From contig NZ_LMEY01000029.1 of NCBI RefSeq assembly GCF_001426665.1, positions 384,654 through 448,653 on the forward strand: a DNA stretch of 64,000 nt, read 5' to 3'. Both the position numbers and the translations under genes were made by a program. Below, piece after piece: positions 50,887 to 60,090 of the stretch. The DNA comes from Rhizobium sp. Root1334. Lineage in GTDB: Bacteria; Pseudomonadota; Alphaproteobacteria; Rhizobiales; Rhizobiaceae. The notes under the pieces were generated by a model that was given only the letters and a program-made list of their open reading frames with translations, searched no databases and was not told where the DNA came from. Every line of letters starts with the position of its first letter. The first letter of the stretch is position 1.

Positions 50887-52766
50887 TGAATCGCCTGTTT
50901 GAAATGCTCTGTCTGGCTGTGACTACCCTTGCGCATATGCGCCAGGATCAGTGATATGGCAGACGGGGTTATCCCGTCCACTTTCATGGCTTGCGCCAAA
51001 TTACGCGGTTTCGCTGCCTTCAGTTTGTGCTTCAGTTCGTTTGACAGACCGGAGAGAGATTGGAAATCAAAGTCCTCAGGGATGACCCGGCTTTCCTCGC
51101 TACGAACGCTGGCAATATCTGATGCCTGCCGATCCATGTAAACCGCATAGGTAGCGTCTATCTCAAGCGCCTCGGCCAGCTTACTATCGATCGAATTCAG
51201 TTCTGGCCAGACCGTACTCAGCGACTGTATCGAGTGTTCGGCATAGGAAAGAAGCTCGAACGCGGAACGGCGTTGGCCGTCCAAATTCAGTTTCAGTCCA
51301 TGTGTGCGTCCCTCGGTTGGCGTCACCGTCAGCGACTTCAACAGCTCTCTATTGCGATCGATATCTGCAATCCATTGAGCGAACTTGGCAGTGCGCCCGG
51401 TCGAAACACATCCAAGCGCAATCGCTTCCGGCGTCAGTCGAACGTCCGCATTGTCAGCTCGGAGTGAGAGGCGGTACTCGGCACGCGATGTAAACATCCG
51501 GTACGGCTCGGCCACCCCACGCGACGTCAGATCGTCGATCATCACACCAATGTACGAATTGGTGCGGCTGAACAGATAGGGTGTATTGCCGGCACAGAGC
51601 AGCGCAGCATTCAAACCGGCGACCAATCCTTGCGCACCGGCCTCCTCATAACCGGTCGTGCCATTGATCTGTCCAGCGAGGAACAGCCCGGGGATTTTGC
51701 GGACTTCCAAGGATAGCGACAGCTCGCGCGGATCGACATGATCGTACTCGATAGCATATCCCGGCTGGATGATGGTGACATGCTCCAGGCCCGGGATTGT
51801 TTGGATGAAGGCCTGTTGCACATCTTCTGGCAGGGATGTTGAAATCCCGTTCGGATAGACGGTATCATCATCAAGCCCTTCCGGCTCCAGGAATATCTGA
51901 TGGCCGTCGCGTTCGCCGAACTTGACAATCTTGTCTTCGATCGACGGGCAATATCGGGGGCCGACACCTTCGATCTGTCCAGAATACATTGCCGACTTGA
52001 GCAGGTTATCCGAGATGATCTTGTGCGTTGCGTCGGTAGTCCGCGTTACGCCGCATTCAATCTGACGGTTACGAATGGCGTCCGTCATGAAAGAGAAGGG
52101 AACTGGATCCTCATCAGCGCCTTGACGCCCGACAGATTGCCAGTCGATGGTCTTGCCATCGAGTCGGGCGGGCGTCCCCGTCTTCAATCGTCCCAAACGC
52201 AAACCAAAACGTTCAAGCGTTCCGGACAACCCGGTGGAGGGCTCTTCGCCAACACGGCCGGCCGGGATCTTGCGATTGCCAATATGGATGAGACCACGCA
52301 GAAAGGTGCCGGTGGTCAGTACCGCGGCGCCACAGGAAATGGTGCGCCCGTCAGCGAGAACGATTCCACTAACGCGGCCTTTATCCAACTGCAGATCAAA
52401 CGCATCGCCTTCGATAACGTGGAGGTTTTCGATCGCTGCGATCTCGACTTGCATGGCCTGGCGATAGAGTTTTCGGTCCGCCTGGGTGCGCGGGCCGCGC
52501 ACAGCGGGACCTTTTCTGCGGTTTAACAACCGAAACTGTATTCCGGCGGCATCAGCCACGCGGCCCATGAGGCCGTCCATCGCGTCAATTTCCCGTACGA
52601 GGTGACCTTTACCCAGACCACCAATGGCCGGATTACAGGACATAACTCCAATCGTATCCCGCTTATGCGTCACCAAAGCCGTTTTGGCTCCCATGCGCGC
52701 GGCAGCACTGGCCGCCTCGCAACCGGCATGGCCGCCGCCGATAACCACAAGATCATAATCGAACAT
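50883..52766 (-). CDS. mnmG: tRNA uridine-34 modification enzyme MnmG (GidA)
   Basis: 627-aa FAD enzyme that, with MnmE, installs cmnm5 groups on U34 of several tRNAs. FAD-binding VVIGGGHAGCEAASAAAR near the start, conserved CNPAIGGLGKGHLVREIDAMDG, GEEPSTGLS and a C-terminal helical domain. The ATG at 52766 is used; the codon before it is TTG. It starts the mnmG-rsmG-parA-parB operon, with a parS-like site upstream at 52804. Confidence 0.97.
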   Translation of the reverse strand: MFDYDLVVIGGGHAGCEAASAAARMGAKTALVTHKRDTIGVMSCNPAIGGLGKGHLVREIDAMDGLMGRVADAAGIQFRLLNRRKGPAVRGPRTQADRKLYRQAMQVEIAAIENLHVIEGDAFDLQLDKGRVSGIVLADGRTISCGAAVLTTGTFLRGLIHIGNRKIPAGRVGEEPSTGLSGTLERFGLRLGRLKTGTPARLDGKTIDWQSVGRQGADEDPVPFSFMTDAIRNRQIECGVTRTTDATHKIISDNLLKSAMYSGQIEGVGPRYCPSIEDKIVKFGERDGHQIFLEPEGLDDDTVYPNGISTSLPEDVQQAFIQTIPGLEHVTIIQPGYAIEYDHVDPRELSLSLEVRKIPGLFLAGQINGTTGYEEAGAQGLVAGLNAALLCAGNTPYLFSRTNSYIGVMIDDLTSRGVAEPYRMFTSRAEYRLSLRADNADVRLTPEAIALGCVSTGRTAKFAQWIADIDRNRELLKSLTVTPTEGRTHGLKLNLDGQRRSAFELLSYAEHSIQSLSTVWPELNSIDSKLAEALEIDATYAVYMDRQASDIASVRSEESRVIPEDFDFQSLSGLSNELKHKLKAAKPRNLAQAMKVDGITPSAISLILAHMRKGSHSQTEHFKQAIQ

Positions 52767-52803
52767 CAAAAACCGTCTCCATCACGGTGTTACGGAAGCG
52801 AAT

Positions 52804-52819
52804 CGTTTCACGTGAAACA
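52804..52819. promoter_or_regulatory. parS-like ParB site upstream of mnmG
   Basis: CGTTTCACGTGAAACA in the 92-bp mnmG-mnmE gap; a perfect 14-bp core, one mismatch to the 16-bp consensus. Confidence 0.85.
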
Positions 52820-52858
52820 TTTGTTGAGACTCGCCAACGTTGTATGCGCAGTTGTATC

Positions 52859-54199
52859 TCACTTGCCGATGCAGAATTCGGAAAAAATGACTCCGAGAAG
52901 ATCCTCGACATCAACCCGGCCGGTAATTCTCCCGAGAGCATCGCCAGCTTGCCGCAAGTATTCTGCCTGAATATCAAGTCCGCGATTTGATTGCACCAAA
53001 CTCATCTCGATCGCTGAGAGCGTTTGTTTGAGGCAACTTACGTGCCGCTTTCGTGTCGGTAACGATAACGCGTTCCGGCCGGAGAGATCGGGCAGTTGCT
53101 CTACAAGAAGTTCTAGAAGCCGGTCAATCCCCGCGCCCGTCTCAGTTGAGATCAGCACGTCGGCATCGGCCTTATCCCATAAATCGGGGGACCGATCAAT
53201 CTTCGTGCCGATCCGGATAAGCGGTTTTGTCCGCTGGTCCTCGCCCAGAGCGGCAAAGCCATGGGGCGTATCTGCCAGCAAGAGAACAATGTCAGCCTGG
53301 TCAATGCTCAGATAGGCACGCCGGATACCTTCCTGCTCTACTCTATCATCGGTCTCTCGCAGGCCAGCCGTATCAAATAACTGAACACGGAATCCGGCTA
53401 AGGATAAATCCACCGAAAGAATGTCCCGCGTCGTACCGGCAATATCAGTGACGATAGCAACATCGCGGCGCGCGAGGTGGTTGAGCAGGCTCGACTTTCC
53501 GGCATTCGGTTCGCCGGCAATGACGATCTTCAAACCGTCCCGGATAATCTCCGCAACACCAGCCCCGTCGAGATGCGCTTCGATCTCGGTTTTCAACAGG
53601 CGCATATCCGCCCAGATTCGATCAGCGACGGAGCCCGGTACGTCATCCTCGTCAGCGAAATCCAGCTCAGCTTCGATCATCGCCCTGGCATGGGTCAACC
53701 GGCGGGCCCAACCGTCATAGACCATCGAGAGATGGCCACTGGAATGCTCCTGCGCCAACCGCCGCTGCATCTCGGTTTCGGCAGCAATCAAATCGGCAAG
53801 GCCTTCGATTTCGACGAGATCAAGTTTACCATTGTGAAATGCACGGCGAGAAAACTCGCCAGCCTCGGCATGCCTCAGGCCCGGAAACAGCTCAAGTTCA
53901 GCGAGGATCGCATTGACCACCGCGCGGCCGCCGTGAACCTGCAGCTCGGCGCAGTCTTCGCCCGTAAAGGAGGCTGGTGCTGCAAAATGGAAAATGAGGC
54001 CCTGATCAAGCACATCACCGTTTCGATTGCGAATCGATCTGAGCACAGCCTGGCGCGGTAACGGCAGGGAACCGCACAAGGCGGTCAGAACGTCCGGCGT
54101 ATGAGGTCCACTGATGCGAACGACCGCAACACCAGCCGGCAACGCACCGGAGGACAGGGCATAAATCGTATCGGACAGTGGCTGCTGCGACTGGTTCAA
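52859..54199 (-). CDS. mnmE: tRNA modification GTPase MnmE (TrmE)
   Basis: 446-aa GTPase partner of MnmG in U34 tRNA modification. N-terminal tetrahydrofolate-binding domain (DTIYALSSGALPAGVAVVRISGP), helical domain and a G domain with GEPNAGKSSLL (P-loop), DIAGTTRD and LFDTAGLRE, then the invariant C-terminal FCIGK. I favour a TTG start at 54199 because AAGGA lies 7 bp upstream and the conserved domain begins almost at once; an ATG at 54250 would add 17 residues without a ribosome-binding site. Confidence 0.9.
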   Translation of the reverse strand: MNQSQQPLSDTIYALSSGALPAGVAVVRISGPHTPDVLTALCGSLPLPRQAVLRSIRNRNGDVLDQGLIFHFAAPASFTGEDCAELQVHGGRAVVNAILAELELFPGLRHAEAGEFSRRAFHNGKLDLVEIEGLADLIAAETEMQRRLAQEHSSGHLSMVYDGWARRLTHARAMIEAELDFADEDDVPGSVADRIWADMRLLKTEIEAHLDGAGVAEIIRDGLKIVIAGEPNAGKSSLLNHLARRDVAIVTDIAGTTRDILSVDLSLAGFRVQLFDTAGLRETDDRVEQEGIRRAYLSIDQADIVLLLADTPHGFAALGEDQRTKPLIRIGTKIDRSPDLWDKADADVLISTETGAGIDRLLELLVEQLPDLSGRNALSLPTRKRHVSCLKQTLSAIEMSLVQSNRGLDIQAEYLRQAGDALGRITGRVDVEDLLGVIFSEFCIGK

Positions 54200-54302
54200 T
54201 TTAAAGTCCTTGCGTGCTGGTCCGCCAGATAAGTGATTTCTTTTCATCACATTTGGAATCCGGGCAATGAATCCGGCTATCTAGTTTGCGCCAGAAACAC
54301 AA

Positions 54303-54325
54303 AAGCCCAGGATAAACCTGGGCTT
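54303..54325 (-). terminator. Terminator of rho
   Basis: AAGCCCAGG (54303-54311), ATAAA, CCTGGGCTT (54317-54325). On the minus strand it is followed by TTG. It lies 22 bp after the rho stop, before mnmE. Confidence 0.75.
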
Positions 54326-54346
54326 CGTGCAAAATATGACCGACGG

Positions 54347-55612
54347 TCAGGTGTTCATCGAATCGAAGAAATCACCATTGGTCTTGGTCTGCTTCAGCTT
54401 GTCGATCAGGAACTCGATCGCATCGGTCGTTCCCATCGGGGCAAGAATACGGCGCAGAACGAAGATCTTCTGCAGATCCTGACGCGGTACCAACAGGTCT
54501 TCCTTACGGGTACCCGACTTGAGGATATCCATCGACGGGAAGATACGCTTGTCAGCGACCTTGCGGTCAAGAACGATTTCGGAGTTACCAGTGCCCTTGA
54601 ATTCTTCGAAGATGACTTCATCCATGCGGCTACCGGTATCGATCAGGGCCGTCGCGATGATCGTCAGCGAGCCGCCTTCCTCGATATTACGGGCGGCACC
54701 GAAGAAGCGCTTCGGGCGCTGCAGCGCGTTGGCATCCACACCACCGGTCAAGACCTTGCCCGATGACGGAACGACCGTGTTGTAGGCGCGGCCGAGACGG
54801 GTGATCGAATCCAGCAGGATGACGACGTCACGACCGTGTTCGACAAGGCGCTTCGCCTTCTCGATGACCATTTCAGCGACCTGGACGTGGCGTGTTGCCG
54901 GCTCATCGAAGGTCGAGGAAACGACTTCGCCCTTCACCGAGCGCTGCATGTCGGTGACTTCTTCCGGCCGCTCATCGATCAGGAGAACGATCAGATAACA
55001 TTCCGGATGATTGGCGGTAATCGAATGAGCAATGTTCTGAAGGAGAACAGTCTTACCGGTGCGCGGCGGCGCGACAATCAGGCCACGCTGGCCCTTGCCG
55101 AGCGGCGCAATCAGATCGATGACGCGGGCGGACAGGTCCTTCGAGGTCGGAACCTCCAGTTCCATCTTGAAACGCTCGTTCGGATAGAGCGGCGTCAGAT
55201 TGTCGAAATGGACCTTGTGGCGGATCTTTTCAGGATCCTCGAAATTGATCGTGTTGACCTTGAGAAGTGCGAAATAGCGTTCGCCCTCTTTTGGGCCGCG
55301 GATCGGGCCTTCGACCGTATCGCCGGTCTTCAGCGAGAAGCGGCGGATCTGTGAGGGTGAGATATAGATATCGTCGGGACCGGGCAGATAGTTGGCGTTG
55401 GCCGAGCGCAGGAAGCCGAAGCCGTCCTGTAGCACCTCGACGACGCCTTCGCCGATAATTTCGACGTCCTGACTTGCCAGCATTTTCAGGATCGCAAACA
55501 TCAGTTCCTGCTTGCGCATGACACTGGCGTTTTCGACCTCAACCGACTCGGCAAAAGCCAGGAGATCGGTTGCAGTTTTGTTTTTAAGTTCTTGAAGCTT
55601 CATTTCAGCCAT
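54347..55612 (-). CDS. rho: Transcription termination factor Rho
   Basis: 421-aa hexameric RNA helicase. The N-terminal helical and cold-shock-like RNA-binding region (about 1-125, DGFGFLRSANANYLPGPDDIYIS) and the RecA-like ATPase with Walker A APPRTGKTVLLQ, Q-loop and R-loop are complete. I used the ATG at 55612 (MAEMKLQELKNK); a GTG at 55624 and an ATG at 55603 are alternatives. The 194-bp upstream gap to hemJ probably holds the promoter and autoregulatory sites, which I could not identify. Confidence 0.96.
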   Translation of the reverse strand: MAEMKLQELKNKTATDLLAFAESVEVENASVMRKQELMFAILKMLASQDVEIIGEGVVEVLQDGFGFLRSANANYLPGPDDIYISPSQIRRFSLKTGDTVEGPIRGPKEGERYFALLKVNTINFEDPEKIRHKVHFDNLTPLYPNERFKMELEVPTSKDLSARVIDLIAPLGKGQRGLIVAPPRTGKTVLLQNIAHSITANHPECYLIVLLIDERPEEVTDMQRSVKGEVVSSTFDEPATRHVQVAEMVIEKAKRLVEHGRDVVILLDSITRLGRAYNTVVPSSGKVLTGGVDANALQRPKRFFGAARNIEEGGSLTIIATALIDTGSRMDEVIFEEFKGTGNSEIVLDRKVADKRIFPSMDILKSGTRKEDLLVPRQDLQKIFVLRRILAPMGTTDAIEFLIDKLKQTKTNGDFFDSMNT

Positions 55613-55806
55613 GAAGGGGACCACACTTGGAATTCGGAAAGGAAAGTCGGCGTGCTTGATGTAAGGGGAGCTGCAGCGGAAGGGGCAGGCTCGTAACGTT
55701 TACACATGCCACGAAAGAGGAGATGGCGGGAAAATAGCGACTCACTCGTTGCGCCGCAAGGGGGCAACGAAAATTACCGGAAGTTTCCTTCTACAACGCG
55801 GCCGGA

Positions 55807-56346
55807 TCAAAAAGGTTTCACCACTGCCATGATGACGATGAGGATCATCAGGATTGTCGGCGCTTCGTTCATCAGCCGCCAATAACGGGCGCTACGGGTG
55901 TTTTCATCCCGGGCAAAAGCTCTGACCGCACGGCTGAACATCACGTGGACCCCGGTCAGAAGAATAACCAGCAGAAGTTTGGCATGCAGCCAGCCGCCCT
56001 GAAAACCATAGACGCTCCACGCAAGATAGAGGCCAAGCACCCAGGTGATCATCATCGCCGGGTTCATGATGACCTTCAAGAGCCGCTGTTCCATCATCTT
56101 GAAGGTTTCCGACTGTTCCGAGCCTGGTGCCGCGTCGGTGTGATAGATAAACAGCCGCGGCATGTAGAGCAGGGCGGCCATCCAGGACATCACGGCAATG
56201 ATGTGCAGCGCCTTGATCCAGAGATAGAGATTATCCGGTTGCCAGACGAACAGCCCGGCCAAAAGCGCGACGAACAAGCCGATCGCGATGAAGGCGCGGG
56301 TACGCGCTTTTTTCCCTGGCCGGATATCCGTCTGACGCTCGATCAT
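55807..56346 (-). CDS. hemJ: Protoporphyrinogen oxidase HemJ
   Basis: 179-aa membrane protein of the HemJ (UPF0093) family, which oxidises protoporphyrinogen IX in many Alphaproteobacteria and cyanobacteria. Conserved His in KALHIIAVMSWMAALLYMPRLF and the NPAMMITWVLGLYLAW segment; about four helices. Its start overlaps the hemE stop by 4 bp (ATGA), fitting a two-gene haem operon. Confidence 0.88.
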   Translation of the reverse strand: MIERQTDIRPGKKARTRAFIAIGLFVALLAGLFVWQPDNLYLWIKALHIIAVMSWMAALLYMPRLFIYHTDAAPGSEQSETFKMMEQRLLKVIMNPAMMITWVLGLYLAWSVYGFQGGWLHAKLLLVILLTGVHVMFSRAVRAFARDENTRSARYWRLMNEAPTILMILIVIMAVVKPF

Positions 56347-57377
56347 TGGCCCATCCCGCGAACACGGGCGACCAGTTGAGAAACATGGTCGGGATTGGCC
56401 TGTGGTGTAATACCGTGGCCGAGATTGAAGATCAGCGGCCCATTTCCAAGCTTCTGCAGGATCGCATCGATCCCGTCATCCAGCGATTGTCCGCCGGCCA
56501 CCACCCGCATCGGATCGAGGTTGCCCTGAACAGGACCATCCCTCTGCAGCTCGGCGGCAAACGACAATGGCACGGACCAGTCGAGACCGATGGCATCGGC
56601 GCCGGTTGCCTGGCGGTAATCCTTGAGCAGAATTCCAGCGCCCTTGGCAAAGGCAATGATCTTCGCCTGAGGGCGACGGGAACGAACGCTGTCGATCATC
56701 CGGCGCACCGGATTGACGGCGTAGCGGCGGAATTCTTCCTCGCCCAGAACGCCGGCCCAGGAATCGAAGATTTGAACTGCATCCGCACCGGCATCGATCT
56801 GTTCGACCAGATAGTCCGCAGAGACCTCAGCAAGCACCGCCAGCAGCCGATCGAACGCTTCGGGGTTCTGATAGGCAAAAAGCCGTGCCGGGGCCTGGTC
56901 GGGCGTTCCGTGCCCGGCAATCATGTAGGTGGCAACTGTCCAGGGCGCGCCACAGAAGCCGAGTAGTGTCGTTTCATCCGGTAGTTCCCGGCGCAAACGG
57001 CGAACCGTCTCCATGACCGGCTGCAAATGGGCGGATACGGGCTTCACATCGAGTGAGGCAATTTCCGAAACGTCGATCGGATCCATACGTGGTCCATGCC
57101 CTTCTTCGAAGCGAACATTACGCTTCAGGGCATCGGGAATGACGAGGATGTCAGAAAACAGGATGGCTGCGTCAAACGCATAACGCCGGATTGGCTGCAG
57201 CGTCACCTCAACAGCCATATCGGGCGAATAACAGAGATCGAGGAAGCTTCCGGCCTTGGCTCGTGTCTGCCGGTATTCGGGAAGATATCGACCAGCCTGC
57301 CGCATCAGCCAGATTGGGGGAGGTGAGAGTGTTTCACCCTTCAACACCTGTAGGACCTTACGGCTTTGCGCAGTCAC
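56343..57377 (-). CDS. hemE: Uroporphyrinogen decarboxylase
   Basis: 344-aa enzyme decarboxylating uroporphyrinogen III to coproporphyrinogen III. Landmarks PPIWLMRQAGRYLPEYR, LFSDILVIPDALKRNV, GFCGAPWTVATYM, QIFDSWAG, NLGHGITP. The start is GTG at 57377, followed closely by MTAQSRKVLQVLKGE. It faces away from the origin region, and its neighbourhood (hemE next to the origin) is a classic alphaproteobacterial oriC landmark. Confidence 0.96.
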   Translation of the reverse strand: MTAQSRKVLQVLKGETLSPPPIWLMRQAGRYLPEYRQTRAKAGSFLDLCYSPDMAVEVTLQPIRRYAFDAAILFSDILVIPDALKRNVRFEEGHGPRMDPIDVSEIASLDVKPVSAHLQPVMETVRRLRRELPDETTLLGFCGAPWTVATYMIAGHGTPDQAPARLFAYQNPEAFDRLLAVLAEVSADYLVEQIDAGADAVQIFDSWAGVLGEEEFRRYAVNPVRRMIDSVRSRRPQAKIIAFAKGAGILLKDYRQATGADAIGLDWSVPLSFAAELQRDGPVQGNLDPMRVVAGGQSLDDGIDAILQKLGNGPLIFNLGHGITPQANPDHVSQLVARVRGMGQ

Positions 57378-57782
57378 CGGACACGTTCTCCCATTCTAAA
57401 AGATATCTATATCTAAGGATTCTATTTCTTAGAGTCTGTGACTATCAAGGATTAAACCCCGTCCGACTCTTTTCCACATGCTGGCCCGTTCAATAGAATC
57501 TCTTGGCCGATTTTGCCATGCGACAGATAGGAGCGGGAACAAACTTGAAAAAATGATGAAGAGTCATAAGGTTCGCTCATCATGTGCGTCGGCAAACGAA
57601 TGTGGATGGCTTGTGGATAACGTTGCGGCTTCAAAGCGTGATGAGTCTTCTCCACATGCTTCAGGAATCCAGTTCCCCGGAATCCAGATTGTGAATAACC
57701 CGCAGGTTTTCCCCTTGCCTTTGAACCTCGCCGGTCCTTAGCTATCGCTGTCCCGGTTTATCAACAGCCCTCGGAGAATAGC
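57378..57782. other. Predicted chromosomal replication origin (oriC)
   Basis: 405-bp gene-free gap between hemE and ppsR, the usual origin position in this lineage (hemE-RP001 in Caulobacter and Rickettsia). A perfect DnaA box TGTGGATAA is at 57612-57620 and TGTGAATAA at 57690-57698 also matches TTATNCACA. One-mismatch boxes occur at 57470-57478, 57648-57656 and 57758-57766. An AT-rich stretch lies at 57393-57433 (candidate unwinding element). Eight GANTC methylation sites occur within about 270 bp (57418, 57432, 57465, 57496, 57561, 57643, 57665, 57680). Confidence 0.83.
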
Positions 57783-58607
57783 GTGGAGAACCAGAAAAAC
57801 TATTTCCACCTGCACCTGATCTCCGATTCGACCGGCGAAACGCTGATCGCCGCGGGCAGGGCGGCCGCCTCGCAATTCCAGTCGGCGCATGCGCTTGAGC
57901 ACGTCTATCCGCTGATCCGCAATCGCAAGCAGTTGATGCAGGTGATGGAAGCGGTCGATGGCGCGCCTGGGATCGTGCTCTATACGATCGTCGATCGCGA
58001 GCTTGCCGACATTATCAATGTGACCTGCAAGGAGATGGGGCTGCCCTGCGTCTCGGTTCTGGAGCCGATCATCGATCTCTTCCAATCCTATCTCGGCGCG
58101 ACCTCGCGGCGGCGGTCCGGTGCGCAGCATGTGATGGACGCCGATTATTTTGCCCGCATCGATGCGCTGAATTTCACCATGGATCATGACGACGGCCAAT
58201 TGCCGGCGGATTTCAATGATGCGGATGTCGTGCTTGTCGGGATCAGCAGGACATCGAAAACGCCGACCAGCATCTATCTCGCGAATCGCGGCATCAAAAC
58301 CGCCAACATCCCGATCGTTCCCGGCGTCTCGCTGCCGGACCGGTTGATGGAAGCAACCAAGCCGCTGGTGGTGGGCTTGATTGCGACGGCGGACCGGATT
58401 TCACAGGTTCGCCAGAACCGTATCCTGGGTACTGCGACGCATAGTTATCACGCCGAGGACTATGTCGACCGTGCCTCTATTACTGAAGAATTGAAATATG
58501 CGCGGTCGATTTGCGCCCGCAACAACTGGCCGATGATCGATGTGACGCGCCGCTCGATCGAGGAAACCGCCGCCGCCATCGTTGCCCTACGGCCCCGCCT
58601 GCGTTAA
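57783..58607 (+). CDS. ppsR: PPDK/PEP synthase regulatory protein (DUF299)
   Basis: 274-aa bifunctional kinase/pyrophosphorylase that regulates pyruvate phosphate dikinase or PEP synthase by reversible phosphorylation. N-terminal HLHLISDSTGETLIAA and the P-loop-like GISRTSKTPTSIYLANRG (about residues 152-169). Start GTG at 57783, with GGAG 7 bp upstream. It is the RP001-type neighbour on the far side of the origin from hemE. Confidence 0.88.
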   Translation: MENQKNYFHLHLISDSTGETLIAAGRAAASQFQSAHALEHVYPLIRNRKQLMQVMEAVDGAPGIVLYTIVDRELADIINVTCKEMGLPCVSVLEPIIDLFQSYLGATSRRRSGAQHVMDADYFARIDALNFTMDHDDGQLPADFNDADVVLVGISRTSKTPTSIYLANRGIKTANIPIVPGVSLPDRLMEATKPLVVGLIATADRISQVRQNRILGTATHSYHAEDYVDRASITEELKYARSICARNNWPMIDVTRRSIEETAAAIVALRPRLR

Positions 58608-58631
58608 GGCGAATCCGGTCAAACAGGATAA

Positions 58632-59237
58632 ATGACAATGGCAGGTTCTCTTGTCCTCGCTTCGGCGAGCCCGTTCCGTCGCATGCTGCTGGAAAATGCC
58701 GGCATCGCTTTCCAGGCGAAAGCAGCCGATATTGACGAGCGGGCGATTGAAGGCGAGGTCGAACGGCAGGGGTCGTCGCCGGAAGAGGTTGCGCTGATCC
58801 TGGCCGAAGCCAAGGCGAGAAATGTCGGGGAGGCTTTTCCGGACGATATCATCATCGGCTCGGACCAAACCATGTCGCTCGGTGCCAGGGTCTACCACAA
58901 GCCCCGCGATATGAATGAGGCGCGCGATCATCTGCTATCGCTGTCCGGCCGGGTTCATCAGTTGAACAGCGGCATTGTGCTGACACGCGGACATGACATT
59001 CTTTGGAAGCATGTGTCTTCGGCACGGATGTCGGTTCGGGCTCTAAGTCCGGAATTTATCGACGCGCATCTCGCCCGCGTCGGAAAAAAGGCACTCTCCA
59101 GCGTCGGCGCCTATCAGCTCGAAGGCGAGGGCATCCAACTTTTCGATAAAATCGACGGCGATTATTTCACCATTCTCGGGCTGCCTATGCTGCCGCTGCT
59201 CGCAAAACTCAGGGATCTACGGGTGATCGATGCGTGA
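58632..59237 (+). CDS. maf: Maf-family nucleotide pyrophosphatase
   Basis: 201-aa nucleoside triphosphate pyrophosphatase of the Maf family, which removes non-canonical nucleotides. LVLASASPFRR near the N-terminus, IIGSDQTM and the GAYQLEGEGIQLF stretch are typical. AGGA lies just before the ATG at 58632; the ATG two codons later (58638) is also possible. Its end overlaps aroE by 8 bp. Confidence 0.9.
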   Translation: MTMAGSLVLASASPFRRMLLENAGIAFQAKAADIDERAIEGEVERQGSSPEEVALILAEAKARNVGEAFPDDIIIGSDQTMSLGARVYHKPRDMNEARDHLLSLSGRVHQLNSGIVLTRGHDILWKHVSSARMSVRALSPEFIDAHLARVGKKALSSVGAYQLEGEGIQLFDKIDGDYFTILGLPMLPLLAKLRDLRVIDA

Positions 59238-60090
59238 TTCACGTGAAACATTTGTTAACCACGCCTTCGTCACGGGCTATCCGATCAAGCATTCGCGCTC
59301 TCCGCTGATCCATGGATATTGGCTGAAACAGCTTGGTTTGCCGGGAAGCTACAAGGCTCATGCCGTATCTCCGGAGGGGTTCCCCGATTTCATCGCGTCG
59401 CTGAAAAATGGCCAATCCGGTTTCACGGGCGGCAATGTGACGATCCCTCACAAGGAGCTGGCTTTCGCCCTGTCCGACCGGCCGGATGCGTTGAGCACTG
59501 AACTCGGCGCTTCCAACACATTGTGGATCGAAGACGGCCTGGTGCATGCGACCAATACGGATGGGCATGGCTTTAGCGCCAACCTTGATGAACGCGCTCC
59601 GGGCTGGGACCAATGTCAAACCGCTGTCATTCTTGGCGCTGGCGGTGCCAGTCGGGCGGTGATCCAGGCGGTGCGCGATCGGGGCGTCAAGACAATCCAT
59701 GTCGTCAACCGCACGGTTGATCGCGCCCGGGAACTCGCCGACCGGTTTGGGCCAGCCGTGCATGCGCAGCCGATGGCTGCGCTGGCCGAGGTCATGACCG
59801 GAGCTGGCCTTTTCATCAACACTACGTCGCTCGGGATGGATGGGACGGAAGTGCCGCAGATCGATTTTACGGTCATGGCTTCCAGCAGTATCGTGACGGA
59901 TATTGTTTACGTGCCGCTGAAGACGCCGATCCTCGCACAAGCCGAGGCACAGGGTTTTGCCACGGTCGATGGGCTTGGCATGCTGCTGCACCAGGCCGCA
60001 CCCGGGTTCGAGAAATGGTTCGGCAAGAGGCCGACGATCGATGAGACCCTGCGCCAGATCATCATCGATGATATGGCGAGCCACGCATGA
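59230..60090 (+). CDS. aroE: Shikimate dehydrogenase
   Basis: 286-aa NADPH-dependent enzyme reducing 3-dehydroshikimate in aromatic amino acid synthesis. Substrate-binding KHSRSPLIHGYW, catalytic Lys in GNVTIPHKE, nucleotide-binding ILGAGGASRAV and the C-terminal GLGMLLHQAAPGFEKWFG. It overlaps maf (8 bp) and coaE (4 bp, ATGA). A parS-like site (59235-59250) lies in its first codons. Confidence 0.95.
   Translation: MRDSRETFVNHAFVTGYPIKHSRSPLIHGYWLKQLGLPGSYKAHAVSPEGFPDFIASLKNGQSGFTGGNVTIPHKELAFALSDRPDALSTELGASNTLWIEDGLVHATNTDGHGFSANLDERAPGWDQCQTAVILGAGGASRAVIQAVRDRGVKTIHVVNRTVDRARELADRFGPAVHAQPMAALAEVMTGAGLFINTTSLGMDGTEVPQIDFTVMASSSIVTDIVYVPLKTPILAQAEAQGFATVDGLGMLLHQAAPGFEKWFGKRPTIDETLRQIIIDDMASHA
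59235..59250. promoter_or_regulatory. parS-like ParB site at the start of aroE
   Basis: TGATTCACGTGAAACA, one mismatch (third position) to the 16-bp parS consensus. It lies 1.5 kb beyond the predicted origin, inside the first codons of aroE. Confidence 0.75.
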
